Positions 1 to 6,847 of a stretch of 14,298 nucleotides of DNA are shown piece after piece (positions within the stretch are counted from its first letter, which is position 1; every line of letters begins with the position of its first letter). A model generated the notes under the pieces. The model did no database searches, was not told where the DNA came from, and saw only the letters and a program-made list of their open reading frames with translations. The position numbers and the translations under genes are program-made. Source of the DNA: DASSKO01 sp035690425 (GTDB taxonomy: Bacteria > Actinomycetota > Actinomycetes > Propionibacteriales > Nocardioidaceae); contig DASSKO010000186.1 of assembly GCA_035690425.1 (NCBI GenBank), forward strand, positions 1 to 14,298, given 5' to 3'.

Positions 1-1
1 G

Positions 2-814
2 GAGTACGTCGACCTGGTGCTGCGGTTCGCCGAGCCGGAGACCGACGTGGGGGTCCTGCAGTCACTGCACCAGCAGGCACGCACGGCACTCACCCAGTAC
101 GCCGCACCTGAGTGGCGGCCGGTGGGCGGGCGGCTGCTCGCAGCCGGCGCGCGAAGCGCCCTGCACGAGGCGGTGGCCGGCAGCGACCACCAGCTGGCGT
201 GGGCGCGCTTCTTCGCGTCGGTCGCCGCTACGGAGGCCGACCTCTCGCTGCTGCACGGACTGCTGTCAGGACCGGACGCGGTCGACGGCCTGGACGTCGA
301 CCAGGACCTACGCTGGTCCGTCCTGGAGCGGCTGGCCGCGCACGGCGTCGCGAACGAGCAGACCCTGCGGGCCGAGCTGGGCCGAGACGACACCGCCTCC
401 GGTGCGCGGCAGCTGGCCCGCTGTCTGGCCGCCCGACCCGATCCGCGGGCCAAGGCCGAGGCGTGGTGCCGCGTGGTCGAGTCCGGTGAGCTGCCCAATG
501 CCATGGTCGACGCGGTGGTCGCCGGCTTTAACCAGGCAGACCAGCGTGACCTGCTGGCGCCGTACGCACCGAAGTACTTCGCGGTGCTAAAGGCGGTGTG
601 GTCCCAGCGCAGCATCGAGGCCGCGATGCGGATCGTCCGCGGCTTCTTCCCGGCGTTGCAGACCTCGCAGGAGACACTGGACGCCACCGACGGCTGGCTC
701 GCGCGGGCGTCGGCCCCGCCGGCACTGCGACGGCTGGTGCTGGAGGCCCGAGACGACCTCGCGCGAACCCTGCACGCCCAGGAGCGCGATGCCGGGGCCG
801 CCGAGCCGGACTGA
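2..814 (+). CDS. pepN: Aminopeptidase N, C-terminal part (5' end outside window)
   Basis: This is the last 270 or so residues of an M1-family zinc aminopeptidase, which removes N-terminal residues from peptides in the cytoplasm. The reading frame is open from the window edge to a TGA at 812-814. The catalytic HEXXH region lies upstream and is not visible. What is visible is the all-helical ERAP1-C-like domain: a segment reading ETDVGVLQSLHQQARTAL followed by helical repeats, with the typical WRVVESGELPNAMVDAVVAGF-like helix near the middle and a run of helices to the end. This matches the C-terminal region of actinobacterial PepN as I recall it. The 76 bp to the next start codon contain that gene's ribosome-binding site and no other gene. 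The protein could only be another M1-family member; the end of the gene is secure. Confidence 0.85.
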   Translation, partial: EYVDLVLRFAEPETDVGVLQSLHQQARTALTQYAAPEWRPVGGRLLAAGARSALHEAVAGSDHQLAWARFFASVAATEADLSLLHGLLSGPDAVDGLDVDQDLRWSVLERLAAHGVANEQTLRAELGRDDTASGARQLARCLAARPDPRAKAEAWCRVVESGELPNAMVDAVVAGFNQADQRDLLAPYAPKYFAVLKAVWSQRSIEAAMRIVRGFFPALQTSQETLDATDGWLARASAPPALRRLVLEARDDLARTLHAQERDAGAAEPD

Positions 815-880
815 CCGCGCCGGCGGAGGAGGGTTTCGGGCGGGTGCGCACGGGTACAGCCCGCGCTCCATCCGAACGGT

Positions 881-888
881 AGGAGGAG
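881..888 (+). promoter_or_regulatory. Strong Shine-Dalgarno site of the 75-residue protein
   Basis: AGGAGGAG lies two to three bases before the ATG at 891, counting from its last G, with the AGGAGG core about five bases away. It decides the start of the next gene at 891 instead of the upstream in-frame codon at 789, which would run back into pepN. Confidence 0.75.
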
Positions 889-890
889 CG

Positions 891-1118
891 ATGGCCAGCG
901 AGACCGGAGACGTCACCGGCACCAAGGACAAGGCCTACAACATCATCTGGTTCACCGAGGCGTGCCTGAGCAACGCGCTTCGACTGGAGGTCTTCATCCA
1001 GGACGCCGAGCGCGACGGGGACAACGAGCTCGCGGAGTTCTTCCGCCGCGCCCAAAGCGAGAGCCGCAAGGGCGCGGAGGAGGGCAAGCAGTTGCTCGCC
1101 AGCCGGCTGGGCAGCTGA
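891..1118 (+). CDS. Small charged helical protein of unknown function (75 aa)
   Basis: I do not recognise a named family. The product is 75 residues long, with no signal peptide or membrane segment. After a short flexible N-terminus (ASETGDVTGT) it is predicted to form two amphipathic helices: roughly residues 12-35 (KAYNIIWFTEACLSNALRLE) and 40-72, the latter very rich in Glu, Arg and Lys (ELAEFFRRAQSESRKGAEEG). The pattern resembles a helical-hairpin bundle. The start is fixed by a strong ribosome-binding site at 881-888. The TGA at 1116-1118 overlaps the region where homology to the following esterase begins, so the two genes are probably co-transcribed. The shared transcript suggests a related role, but nothing in the sequence shows what it is. 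Confidence 0.75.
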   Translation: MASETGDVTGTKDKAYNIIWFTEACLSNALRLEVFIQDAERDGDNELAEFFRRAQSESRKGAEEGKQLLASRLGS

Positions 1119-2203
1119 TCCGCGACGAGGAACAGGTACGCAGTCTGGCCGCGCCGCTGCGTGACGACGCTGACCTCGACCCGTTGCTGGAGCGAGTCGG
1201 TGACGCGCGGTTCGTGCTGATCGGCGAGGCCTCGCACGGCACGCACGAGTTCTACACCTGGCGCGCGGCGATCACCCGCCGCCTGATCGCCGAGCGGGGC
1301 TTCGGGCTCGTCGCCGTCGAGGGTGACTGGCCGGACTGCTACCGGGTGAACTGCTCGGTCGTCGGTGCTCCCGGCGCGCCCGACGACCCAGCGGACGCGC
1401 TCGCCGGGTTCGACCGGTGGCCGACGTGGATGTGGGCCAACCAGGAGGTGGCGGCCTTCACCCGTTGGCTGCATGACCACAACCTCGGGCTGGCCGCCGA
1501 GGACCGCGTCGGCTTCTACGGACTTGACGTCTACAGCCTGTGGGACTCACTGCGTGGCATCCTCGGCTACCTACGCGAGCACGAGCCACACCACGTCGAC
1601 GCGGCCGCCCGGGCGTTCCGGTGCTTCGAGCCGTACGCCGAGGACCCGCGGGAGTACGCCCGCGCCACCCGGCTGGTGCCCACCAGCTGCGAGGGCCCGG
1701 TGGTCGAGATGCTCGCCGACCTACGGCGGCTGACCCTCGACCATGGCGAGCCGGAGCGCGACGCCCGGTTCAACGCGGAGCAGAACGCACGGGTGGCCGC
1801 CGGAGCGGAGGCCTACTACCGGTCGATGGTCCTCGTCGGCTTCGGCAGCCATCACGGGAGCGTGGTCGCCGGGCCGGGATGGGGCGAGCCGATGCAGACG
1901 ATGGCGGTGCCACCGGCGCGGCCGGACAGCATCGAAGCGTTGCTGCATGACAGCCTCGAGGCTCCCGACGCGCTCTTCGTGTTCCCGTCCCAGCTGCCCG
2001 GGTGGCTCAGCGAGCGGCGCGACCACCGCGCGATCGGCGTCGTCTACCGACCCGAGGTCGAGCGGTGGGGCAACTATGTCCCCACCGTGCTCGGCCGCCG
2101 CTACGACGCGTTCTGCTGGTTCGACGACAGCCGTGGGCTGTCACCGATGCCGGATGTGCGCCCCACCGGCGAGGAGCGCGAGACCTGGCCCTTCGGCCGG
2201 TAG
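1115..2203 (+). CDS. Erythromycin-esterase-family hydrolase, probably defective (internal deletion, no clear start)
   Basis: The product belongs to the erythromycin esterase (EreA/EreB-like) family, whose characterised members hydrolyse macrolide lactones; most actinobacterial members have unknown substrates. The N-terminal signature is intact: VLIGEASHGTHEFYTWR, with the family's Glu at 1226-1228 and His at 1235-1237, then AVEGDWPDCYRVN. The C-terminus is also complete (VVYRPEVERWGNYVPTVL, ending about WPFGR). In the middle, EAYYRSM is followed directly by VLVGFGSHHGSVVAG at about 1826-1834. Relatives have roughly 55-65 residues between these blocks, including the conserved W-x-H-N-x-H segment with active-site histidines. 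The frame is open, so this looks like an in-frame deletion. No good start exists: GTG 962 lies deep inside the upstream gene, CTG 1115 lacks a ribosome-binding site, and TTG 1184 cuts into homology. Coordinates show the homologous extent. Activity is doubtful. Confidence 0.7.
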   Translation: MIRDEEQVRSLAAPLRDDADLDPLLERVGDARFVLIGEASHGTHEFYTWRAAITRRLIAERGFGLVAVEGDWPDCYRVNCSVVGAPGAPDDPADALAGFDRWPTWMWANQEVAAFTRWLHDHNLGLAAEDRVGFYGLDVYSLWDSLRGILGYLREHEPHHVDAAARAFRCFEPYAEDPREYARATRLVPTSCEGPVVEMLADLRRLTLDHGEPERDARFNAEQNARVAAGAEAYYRSMVLVGFGSHHGSVVAGPGWGEPMQTMAVPPARPDSIEALLHDSLEAPDALFVFPSQLPGWLSERRDHRAIGVVYRPEVERWGNYVPTVLGRRYDAFCWFDDSRGLSPMPDVRPTGEERETWPFGR

Positions 2204-2204
2204 G

Positions 2205-2723
2205 TCAGCGCACCACCCGCGGCGGGAGCCGGTGCAGCTCGACGTCACCGAGGGCACCGTCGCAGACCGTGGCCGTCAGATAGGTGCAGAAGGGCTGTCG
2301 GCGGCGGTCCGTCGGCGAGCCCGGGTTCAGCAGCCTCATCCCGGAGTCGGTCGTGGTGTCCCACGGGATATGGGAGTGGCCGAAGACGAGGACGTCGACA
2401 TCGGCGAACCGCTGCGCGCAGCGACGCTCACGACCGCCGGCAGGGCCGGTCTCGTGCACCACGGCGAACCGCACACCGGCGAGCTCGACCCGCGCAACCT
2501 CGTCGAGCCGACACCTCAGCGCCGGGCCGTCGTTGTTCCCGTAGCACCCGACCAGCCGTCGCGACCGCTGCTGCAGGGAGTCCAGCAGCGGCTCCTCGAC
2601 CCAGTCGCCGGCGTGCAGGACGACGCTGGCCGCGTCGACCTCCCACCACACCTGGTCGGGCAGGTCGCGCGCCCGCTTCGGGACATGGGTGTCCGCGATC
2701 AGCAACAGCCGCTCGGTCGCCAC
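2205..2723 (-). CDS. YfcE/MJ0936-like calcineurin-type metallophosphoesterase (172 aa)
   Basis: This is a compact cytoplasmic metal-dependent phosphodiesterase. Every metal-binding motif is present in order: D11 and H13 (LLLIADTHVPKR), D40 (VLHAGDW), N63 in YGNND, H90 (VVHETG), and H116/H118 (VFGHSHIPW), followed by the LLNPGSPTDRRRQP segment typical of the YfcE subfamily. The length of 172 residues is normal for these single-domain enzymes. The start is GTG at 2723, immediately before the first beta strand; the reading frame continues open upstream through asnB antisense but carries no homology there. The ribosome-binding site is weak. The gene converges with the esterase (1 bp between stop codons) and diverges from asnB across 87 bp. 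The substrate cannot be inferred. Confidence 0.85.
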   Translation of the reverse strand: MATERLLLIADTHVPKRARDLPDQVWWEVDAASVVLHAGDWVEEPLLDSLQQRSRRLVGCYGNNDGPALRCRLDEVARVELAGVRFAVVHETGPAGGRERRCAQRFADVDVLVFGHSHIPWDTTTDSGMRLLNPGSPTDRRRQPFCTYLTATVCDGALGDVELHRLPPRVVR

Positions 2724-2776
2724 CTGACTGAGCCTACGCACCCGGCCACAGCGTGCGGACCCCCCGACGACGACGG

Positions 2777-2782
2777 TAAGAT
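2777..2782 (+). promoter_or_regulatory. Candidate -10 element for asnB
   Basis: TAAGAT fits the TANNNT actinobacterial -10 pattern and sits in the 87-bp divergent region. It would start transcription near 2789, about 22 bases before the asnB ATG. No convincing -35 element is visible, so this is tentative. Confidence 0.3.
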
Positions 2783-2797
2783 GGCGCCGACAAGTAC

Positions 2798-2804
2798 AGA
2801 GGAG
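2798..2804 (+). promoter_or_regulatory. asnB ribosome-binding site
   Basis: AGAGGAG precedes the ATG at 2811 by six bases. It settles the start in favour of 2811 over the in-frame ATG at 2781, which agrees with the need for Cys directly after the initiator Met. Confidence 0.65.
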
Positions 2805-2810
2805 TTGCCG

Positions 2811-4325
2811 ATGTGCGGCATCGCAGTTGTGTACGACGCCGACGGCGGCGCGAGCCCGACGGAGCTCGCCGACATCGGCAGGCCGATGCTCGAGCGGCTC
2901 GAGCACCGCGGTCCCGACGGCACCGCGGCCCGCCAGGTGGGGCCGGCGTGGCTGGGCCACACCCGGCTGTCGATCGTCGACGTCGAGGGCGGCGACCAGC
3001 CGCTGCCCGACCACCTCCGCGGCCGATGGGTCGTGTGCAACGGCGAGATCTACAACCACCAGGCGCTGCGCGACGACCTCGACGACGTGACTTTCCTGAC
3101 CCGTTCCGACAGCGAGGTCGCGCTGCACGTCTCGACCGACGGGCCGGACGGCGTGGCGCAGCTGCACGGGATGTTCGCCTTCTGCGTCGCGGACGAGGCC
3201 GGCGGCTTCCTCGCGGCGCGTGACCGGCTCGGCATCAAGCCGCTGTACTGGGCCCGCCGGGACGGGCTGGTGGCGTTCGCGTCGGAGCTGCAGGCGTTCG
3301 ACCCGCAGTGGCGCCCGCACGTCGAGACCTTCCCACCCGGCCATGCCTGGACCCCGCAGCACGGTCTGGTGCGTTATGGAGAGATCGCCGAGGAGACCCG
3401 CGAGTACGCCGACCGCGACGCGGCACGGGAGGCGATCCGCGGCACGCTGGTCACCGCCGTACGCCGGCGGATGATGTCCGACGTGCCGGTCGGTGTCTTC
3501 CTGTCCGGCGGCCTGGATTCGTCGCTGGTGGCGGCGATCATGGCCGGCGAGGCGCGGCGCGAGGGCAGGCCCGTGCACTCCTTCGCCGCCGGCACCGCGG
3601 ACAGCTCCGACCTCGCCGCCGCGCGCGTCGTCGCCGACCACCTCGGGCTGGACCACCATGAGCGCGTCTACACCGCCGACGAGGTCGTCGAGGTGCTGCC
3701 GAGCGTGGTGACGTCGATCGAGTCGTTCGAGCCGTCGCTGGTCCGCAGCGCCGTGCCCAACTACCTGCTGTCGGAGCTGGCGGCCGAGAAGGTCAAGGTG
3801 GTGCTGACCGGCGAGGGCGCCGACGAGCTGTTCGCCGGCTATGACCACCTGCGCGACATCACCGACGCCGACGACCTTCGGCTGGAGCTGATCCGCAGCG
3901 TCGAGGGGCTGCACCACCTCAACCTGCAGCGCTGCGACCGGGTGACGATGGCGCACGGCCTGGAGGCGCGGGTGCCGTTCCTCGACCTCGACCTGATCGC
4001 GGTCGCCCAGCGGGTGCCCATCGCATGGAAGTTGCCCGGCGAGGAGGGTCAGGAGAAGCGGATCCTGCGGGAGGCCTTCACCGGCTGGATCCCGGACGAG
4101 ATCCTGTGGCGGCGCAAGGAGCAGTTCGGCGACGGCAGCGGAACTGCGACGGTGATGGCGTCCCGGGCGGCTGAGCTCGCGCCCGACGACGACTGGGAGT
4201 CGGTGCGGGTGCCCGGCCTACCGGCACCCCGCAGCCGCGAGGAGCTCGGCTACCAGCGGATGTTCGCCGCGCACCTCGAAGGCATCCGCTCCGAGCGACT
4301 GCTGGGGCGCTTCGCCACGGCGTAA
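2811..4325 (+). CDS. asnB: Glutamine-hydrolysing asparagine synthetase (504 aa)
   Basis: AsnB makes asparagine from aspartate, glutamine and ATP. The N-terminal class II glutamine amidotransferase domain (about 1-190) begins MCGIAVVYDADGG, so Cys2 becomes the N-terminal nucleophile; it also contains EHRGPDG, LGHTRLSIVD, VCNGEIYNH and DRLGIKPLYW. The synthetase domain has the PP-loop LSGGLDSS (residues 231-238), VLTGEGADELFAGY and the C-terminal block MAHGLEARVPFLD. The KEQFGDGSG segment near the end is the ordinary AsnB pattern. The protein is somewhat shorter than E. coli AsnB (about 554 residues), but no motif is missing. It stands alone in its orientation, divergent from the phosphoesterase. 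The sequence does not suggest membership of a peptide or capsule pathway, so a housekeeping or nitrogen-metabolism role is the simplest reading. Confidence 0.93.
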   Translation: MCGIAVVYDADGGASPTELADIGRPMLERLEHRGPDGTAARQVGPAWLGHTRLSIVDVEGGDQPLPDHLRGRWVVCNGEIYNHQALRDDLDDVTFLTRSDSEVALHVSTDGPDGVAQLHGMFAFCVADEAGGFLAARDRLGIKPLYWARRDGLVAFASELQAFDPQWRPHVETFPPGHAWTPQHGLVRYGEIAEETREYADRDAAREAIRGTLVTAVRRRMMSDVPVGVFLSGGLDSSLVAAIMAGEARREGRPVHSFAAGTADSSDLAAARVVADHLGLDHHERVYTADEVVEVLPSVVTSIESFEPSLVRSAVPNYLLSELAAEKVKVVLTGEGADELFAGYDHLRDITDADDLRLELIRSVEGLHHLNLQRCDRVTMAHGLEARVPFLDLDLIAVAQRVPIAWKLPGEEGQEKRILREAFTGWIPDEILWRRKEQFGDGSGTATVMASRAAELAPDDDWESVRVPGLPAPRSREELGYQRMFAAHLEGIRSERLLGRFATA

Positions 4326-4495
4326 GAAGACTGGCCTCGACCGGACAGGTCTGGACACACGCAGGCACTCCGCCGGTTGCCCAGCAGGGCGACCAGCTCT
4401 CCCCGCTCGGTCACTTCCACGGTCTCGCCCGCCTTCACGAGTGCGATATACCGCGACGCATCCTGACGAAGTTCCCGGACACCGATACGTTCCAC
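4250..4495 (-). pseudogene. Truncated Phd/VapB-type antitoxin remnant
   Basis: Read from GTG 4495, the first 40 or so residues (MERIGVRELRQDASRYIALV, then KAGETVEVTERGELVALL) are a textbook N-terminal DNA-binding half of a Phd/YefM/VapB antitoxin. From about 4375 the translation turns into sequence with no antitoxin character (NRRSACVCPDLSG) and runs into the antisense of the 3' end of asnB before a stop at 4250. The C-terminal toxin-binding half is therefore missing, and no toxin follows because asnB ends at 4325. The preserved part is less GC-rich than its surroundings. It may be a dead remnant, or it could still encode a short DNA-binding peptide acting on the repeat just upstream. The region 4326-4374 holds nothing else I can see. 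Confidence 0.65.
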
Positions 4496-4499
4496 CCAT

Positions 4500-4529
4500 C
4501 ACTGTGTAGCACCTTGCGTGCTGACAGTG
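4500..4529 (-). promoter_or_regulatory. Inverted repeat, probable antitoxin operator
   Basis: On the plus strand, CACTGTGTAGCA and TGCTGACAGTG are separated by seven bases and form an inverted repeat with one extra base in the left arm. The outer CACTGT/ACAGTG and inner AGCA/TGCT are exact. It ends four bases upstream of the GTG of the antitoxin remnant, the usual place for an autoregulated toxin-antitoxin operator. It shares GTGCTAC with the repeat before the intact antitoxin at 6171. It could instead act as a transcript-end hairpin for the decarboxylase, though no T-tract follows. Confidence 0.5.
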
Positions 4530-4559
4530 CTCGGACTGCCATGCCGCACTCCTGTGCGT

Positions 4560-5975
4560 TCAGCCGGTCGCGAGGGCGGCGTGCCGAAGCAGCGCCTCGA
4601 CGACACGGTCGACGTCCTGCTCGTCCGTCGCCCAGTCCGAGACGGAGATCCGCATCAGCCGTTCACCTCGGTAGATCGTCCCGCTGAAGAAGGCGGTGCC
4701 CTCCGCGCGTACGCCTGCCATGACCAGGTCCGCCAGGCGGCCGTTGTCGCCGTCGGGCGCGAGCCAGCGCACGAGCACCTGGTTCGACACGACCTCATTG
4801 ACGATCTCCGCGCGACCGCTGCTTGCCAGCGTCTCGGCGAAGCGCTGCGCCAGCCGAACGGTGCGCTCGACGAGGTCGGCCACACCTTGGCGTCCGAGGG
4901 ACCGGAGTGTCGCGTACACGCCGACACCGCGCGCCCTGCGGGAGAACTCGGGATTCCAGTCCATCGGGTCGCGCGCGCTGGTTCCCTGCTCGAGGTAGCT
5001 GGCCTGCACGCCCATGGCAGCGCGGTGCGCGGCGGCGTGCCGGCAAATCGCCACGCCGCAGTCGTAGGCGACGTTGAGCAGTTTGTGCCCGTCGGTCGAC
5101 CACGAGTCGAGGCGGTCCAACGCGCGCACGCGTGCCTCCATGCCCGGGGCTGCAGCCGCCAGCAGCATCACCGCGCCGTCGACGTGCACCCACGTCGGGT
5201 TCCCGGCCGCGCGATGGGCGTCGGCGAGCTCGGCTACCGCGTGGAAGTCGTCGAAGGCGCCGGTGTTCACGTTGCCGCATTCGACCGCCACGATGGTCGG
5301 CCCCGAATGAGAACGCAGCACCTGCTCGAGCAAGTCGGGGCGAATGTTGTCCTGCTCGTCACAGGGGACAAGCACCGCGGAACGCTCGCCCAGTCCCAGA
5401 AAGCGCAGCGCCCGAAGGACGGTGGAGTGCGCGCCCTCCTTGAGCACAACGGTGACGCGCGGGGCGCCGAGCAGTCCGTCTGCTTCGACGTCCCAGCCGA
5501 CCTGGCGCAAGACCTCATGCCGTGCCGCGGCCAGGCAGGTGAAGTTGGCCATCTGCCCACCGGTCACGAAACCGACCGAGCTCTCCGCCGGCAGCCGTAG
5601 CAACTCGACGAGCCACTCCGCCGCGATTTCCTCGGCCACCGCCACACCGGGCGTCGGCGGGAACAGGCACGCGTTCTGATCCCACGTCGAGACGAGGAGC
5701 TCCGCGCCCCAGCTTGCCGGGTGCAGCCCGCCGATGACGAAACCGAAGAACCGACCGCTGGCGTGCGCCGTCACATACTGACCGAGATCGCGAGCGAGGT
5801 CCGACACGACCTCGGCCGGATCGAGGCCCAGCTCGGAAAGCTCGTGATGGAGGGCAGCGCGGATCTGAGCATGATCACCCTGTGGATACACCCGACGTTC
5901 CGGCAACGATCCCAGATGCTCGAGTGCGGCCGGTGCGGCCACGTCCAGAACGGACTTCCAGTCTGAGTGATGCAT
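4560..5975 (-). CDS. PLP-dependent group II amino-acid decarboxylase (471 aa)
   Basis: This cytoplasmic enzyme belongs to the fold-type I, group II decarboxylases (aromatic-L-amino-acid, glutamate and related decarboxylases). The PLP-binding lysine is K298 in STDGHKLLNVAYDCG. D266 (WVHVDGAVM) should contact the pyridine nitrogen, and H183 (KEGAHST) should stack on the ring. Near the N-terminus, HASGRFFGFVIGG and the WGAELLVSTWDQNACL segment match the family. The length is usual. ATG 5975 is preceded by a GAGGGAG ribosome-binding site. The substrate is not clear: members of this subfamily are often annotated only as aspartate aminotransferase family or decarboxylase, and no transporter or pathway gene is adjacent. 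The gene is a single transcription unit placed between an antitoxin remnant and an intact toxin-antitoxin pair, which suggests accessory content. Confidence 0.85.
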   Translation of the reverse strand: MHHSDWKSVLDVAAPAALEHLGSLPERRVYPQGDHAQIRAALHHELSELGLDPAEVVSDLARDLGQYVTAHASGRFFGFVIGGLHPASWGAELLVSTWDQNACLFPPTPGVAVAEEIAAEWLVELLRLPAESSVGFVTGGQMANFTCLAAARHEVLRQVGWDVEADGLLGAPRVTVVLKEGAHSTVLRALRFLGLGERSAVLVPCDEQDNIRPDLLEQVLRSHSGPTIVAVECGNVNTGAFDDFHAVAELADAHRAAGNPTWVHVDGAVMLLAAAAPGMEARVRALDRLDSWSTDGHKLLNVAYDCGVAICRHAAAHRAAMGVQASYLEQGTSARDPMDWNPEFSRRARGVGVYATLRSLGRQGVADLVERTVRLAQRFAETLASSGRAEIVNEVVSNQVLVRWLAPDGDNGRLADLVMAGVRAEGTAFFSGTIYRGERLMRISVSDWATDEQDVDRVVEALLRHAALATG

Positions 5976-6143
5976 GCGTCTCCCTCAGGCACACCGTGAA
6001 GCAGCAACCGGAGCAGCCGCTGTCCCCGAGGTGACAAGTTACCCGACTCCCCCGGCGGGCGGGATCGCGATCGATCGTCGCTCCTGCACGACGCTTCTCG
6101 GTGACTCGCTCCTGACCGTGGGCCGGTACCCGACCGTGCGGCT

Positions 6144-6161
6144 GGTAGCAGAAGTGCTACC
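6144..6161 (+). promoter_or_regulatory. Perfect palindromic operator of the vapBC-type locus
   Basis: GGTAGCA-GAAG-TGCTACC is a perfect 7-bp inverted repeat with a 4-bp spacer, ending nine bases before the antitoxin ATG. TACCTT (6158-6163) fits a -10 element that would start transcription at about 6170, so a bound antitoxin-toxin complex would block the polymerase. No clear -35 is visible. The rest of the 195-bp gap upstream (5976-6143) shows nothing recognisable beyond the decarboxylase ribosome-binding site. Confidence 0.65.
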
Positions 6162-6170
6162 TTTGGTGGC

Positions 6171-6416
6171 ATGGAGTCGATACCGCAGAAGGAGCTCCGC
6201 AACCAGGTCGGCGAGGTCCTGCGGCGTGTCGAGGCCGGCGAGACGCTGCTGGTGACGGTGGCTGGGCGGCCGGTCGCCGAGCTCTCGCCCGCCTTGCGAC
6301 GCCGCTGGATCTCAGGCGGCGCGCTTGCCGACGTTTGGCGCGGTCCGGCGCCGCGTGGACTGGACGACGATCTCGGAGAATTGGGGGCGGGCCTCGTCGA
6401 TCCCTTCGTCCGATGA
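6171..6416 (+). CDS. vapB: Phd/YefM (VapB-type) antitoxin (81 aa)
   Basis: This is a type II antitoxin that should neutralise the PIN-domain toxin encoded next and repress its own promoter. The N-terminal half (MESIPQKELRNQVGEVLRRV, then EAGETLLVTVAGRPVAELSP) has the Phd/YefM DNA-binding fold pattern. The C-terminal part (about residues 48-81), with RRWISGGALADVW and then acidic residues, is the expected toxin-wrapping tail. ATG 6171 is chosen because it begins the conserved block and follows the palindrome at 6144-6161. The stop codon overlaps the toxin start (ATGA), so translation is coupled. The family name is secure; the numbered VapB designation is generic. Confidence 0.85.
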   Translation: MESIPQKELRNQVGEVLRRVEAGETLLVTVAGRPVAELSPALRRRWISGGALADVWRGPAPRGLDDDLGELGAGLVDPFVR

Positions 6417-6790
6417 GGGCACTGCTGGATACCTCCGTCCTCATCGGCGAAGAGCCTCCCGCAGATGTCGAGGCGGCGATCAGCGTCGCCTCGCTCACCG
6501 AGTTGCACTTCGGAGCACTCATCGCGACCGACGAGGACGAGCGCGCGCGCCGAACTGATCGTCTTGCTGCCGTGGAGGCCGCCTTCGACCCACTCCCCGT
6601 CACAGTCGAGGTCGCCCGTGCATGGGGCCGACTCGCATCGGCCGTCACCCGACGCGGCGGGAGCCCACGACGCCGGCAGATCGATCTCGCCATCGCCGCG
6701 ACCGCGGTCGTCGAGCAGGTGCCTCTGCTCACCTACGACATCGCCGACTTGCGCATCGTCGAAGACTTGATCGACGCGCGCCGACCGTGA
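6413..6790 (+). CDS. vapC: PIN-domain ribonuclease toxin, VapC family (125 aa)
   Basis: VapC toxins are Mg2+-dependent endoribonucleases that cut tRNA or rRNA and slow growth when the antitoxin is degraded. The PIN acidic residues are visible: D6 (ALLDTSVLIG), E30 (VASLTELHFG), D91 (RQIDLAIAATA) and D109 (LLTYDIADL). The length of 125 residues is normal. The ATG at 6413 overlaps the antitoxin stop by four bases; the longer in-frame extension upstream has no PIN homology. The set of acidic residues appears complete, so the toxin is probably active. Downstream, 57 bp separate it from the end of the damaged phosphatase gene on the other strand. Confidence 0.85.
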   Translation: MRALLDTSVLIGEEPPADVEAAISVASLTELHFGALIATDEDERARRTDRLAAVEAAFDPLPVTVEVARAWGRLASAVTRRGGSPRRRQIDLAIAATAVVEQVPLLTYDIADLRIVEDLIDARRP

Positions 6791-6847
6791 CCGGCCAGCA
6801 AACGTGGCGGCTGGCTTCGGACGCTGGTGACTACGGCGGGAGCTGCC

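Noticed and set aside
2205..3956. 583-codon minus-strand frame spanning the phosphoesterase and asnB antisense
   Set aside because: Only the part from 2723 downward carries homology. The rest is antisense to asnB, so the long frame is a chance open extension.
4250..4495. Intact small regulator instead of a truncated antitoxin
   Set aside because: Only about 40 residues show family character, and the rest is intergenic sequence and antisense of the asnB 3' end, so an intact gene is not supported.
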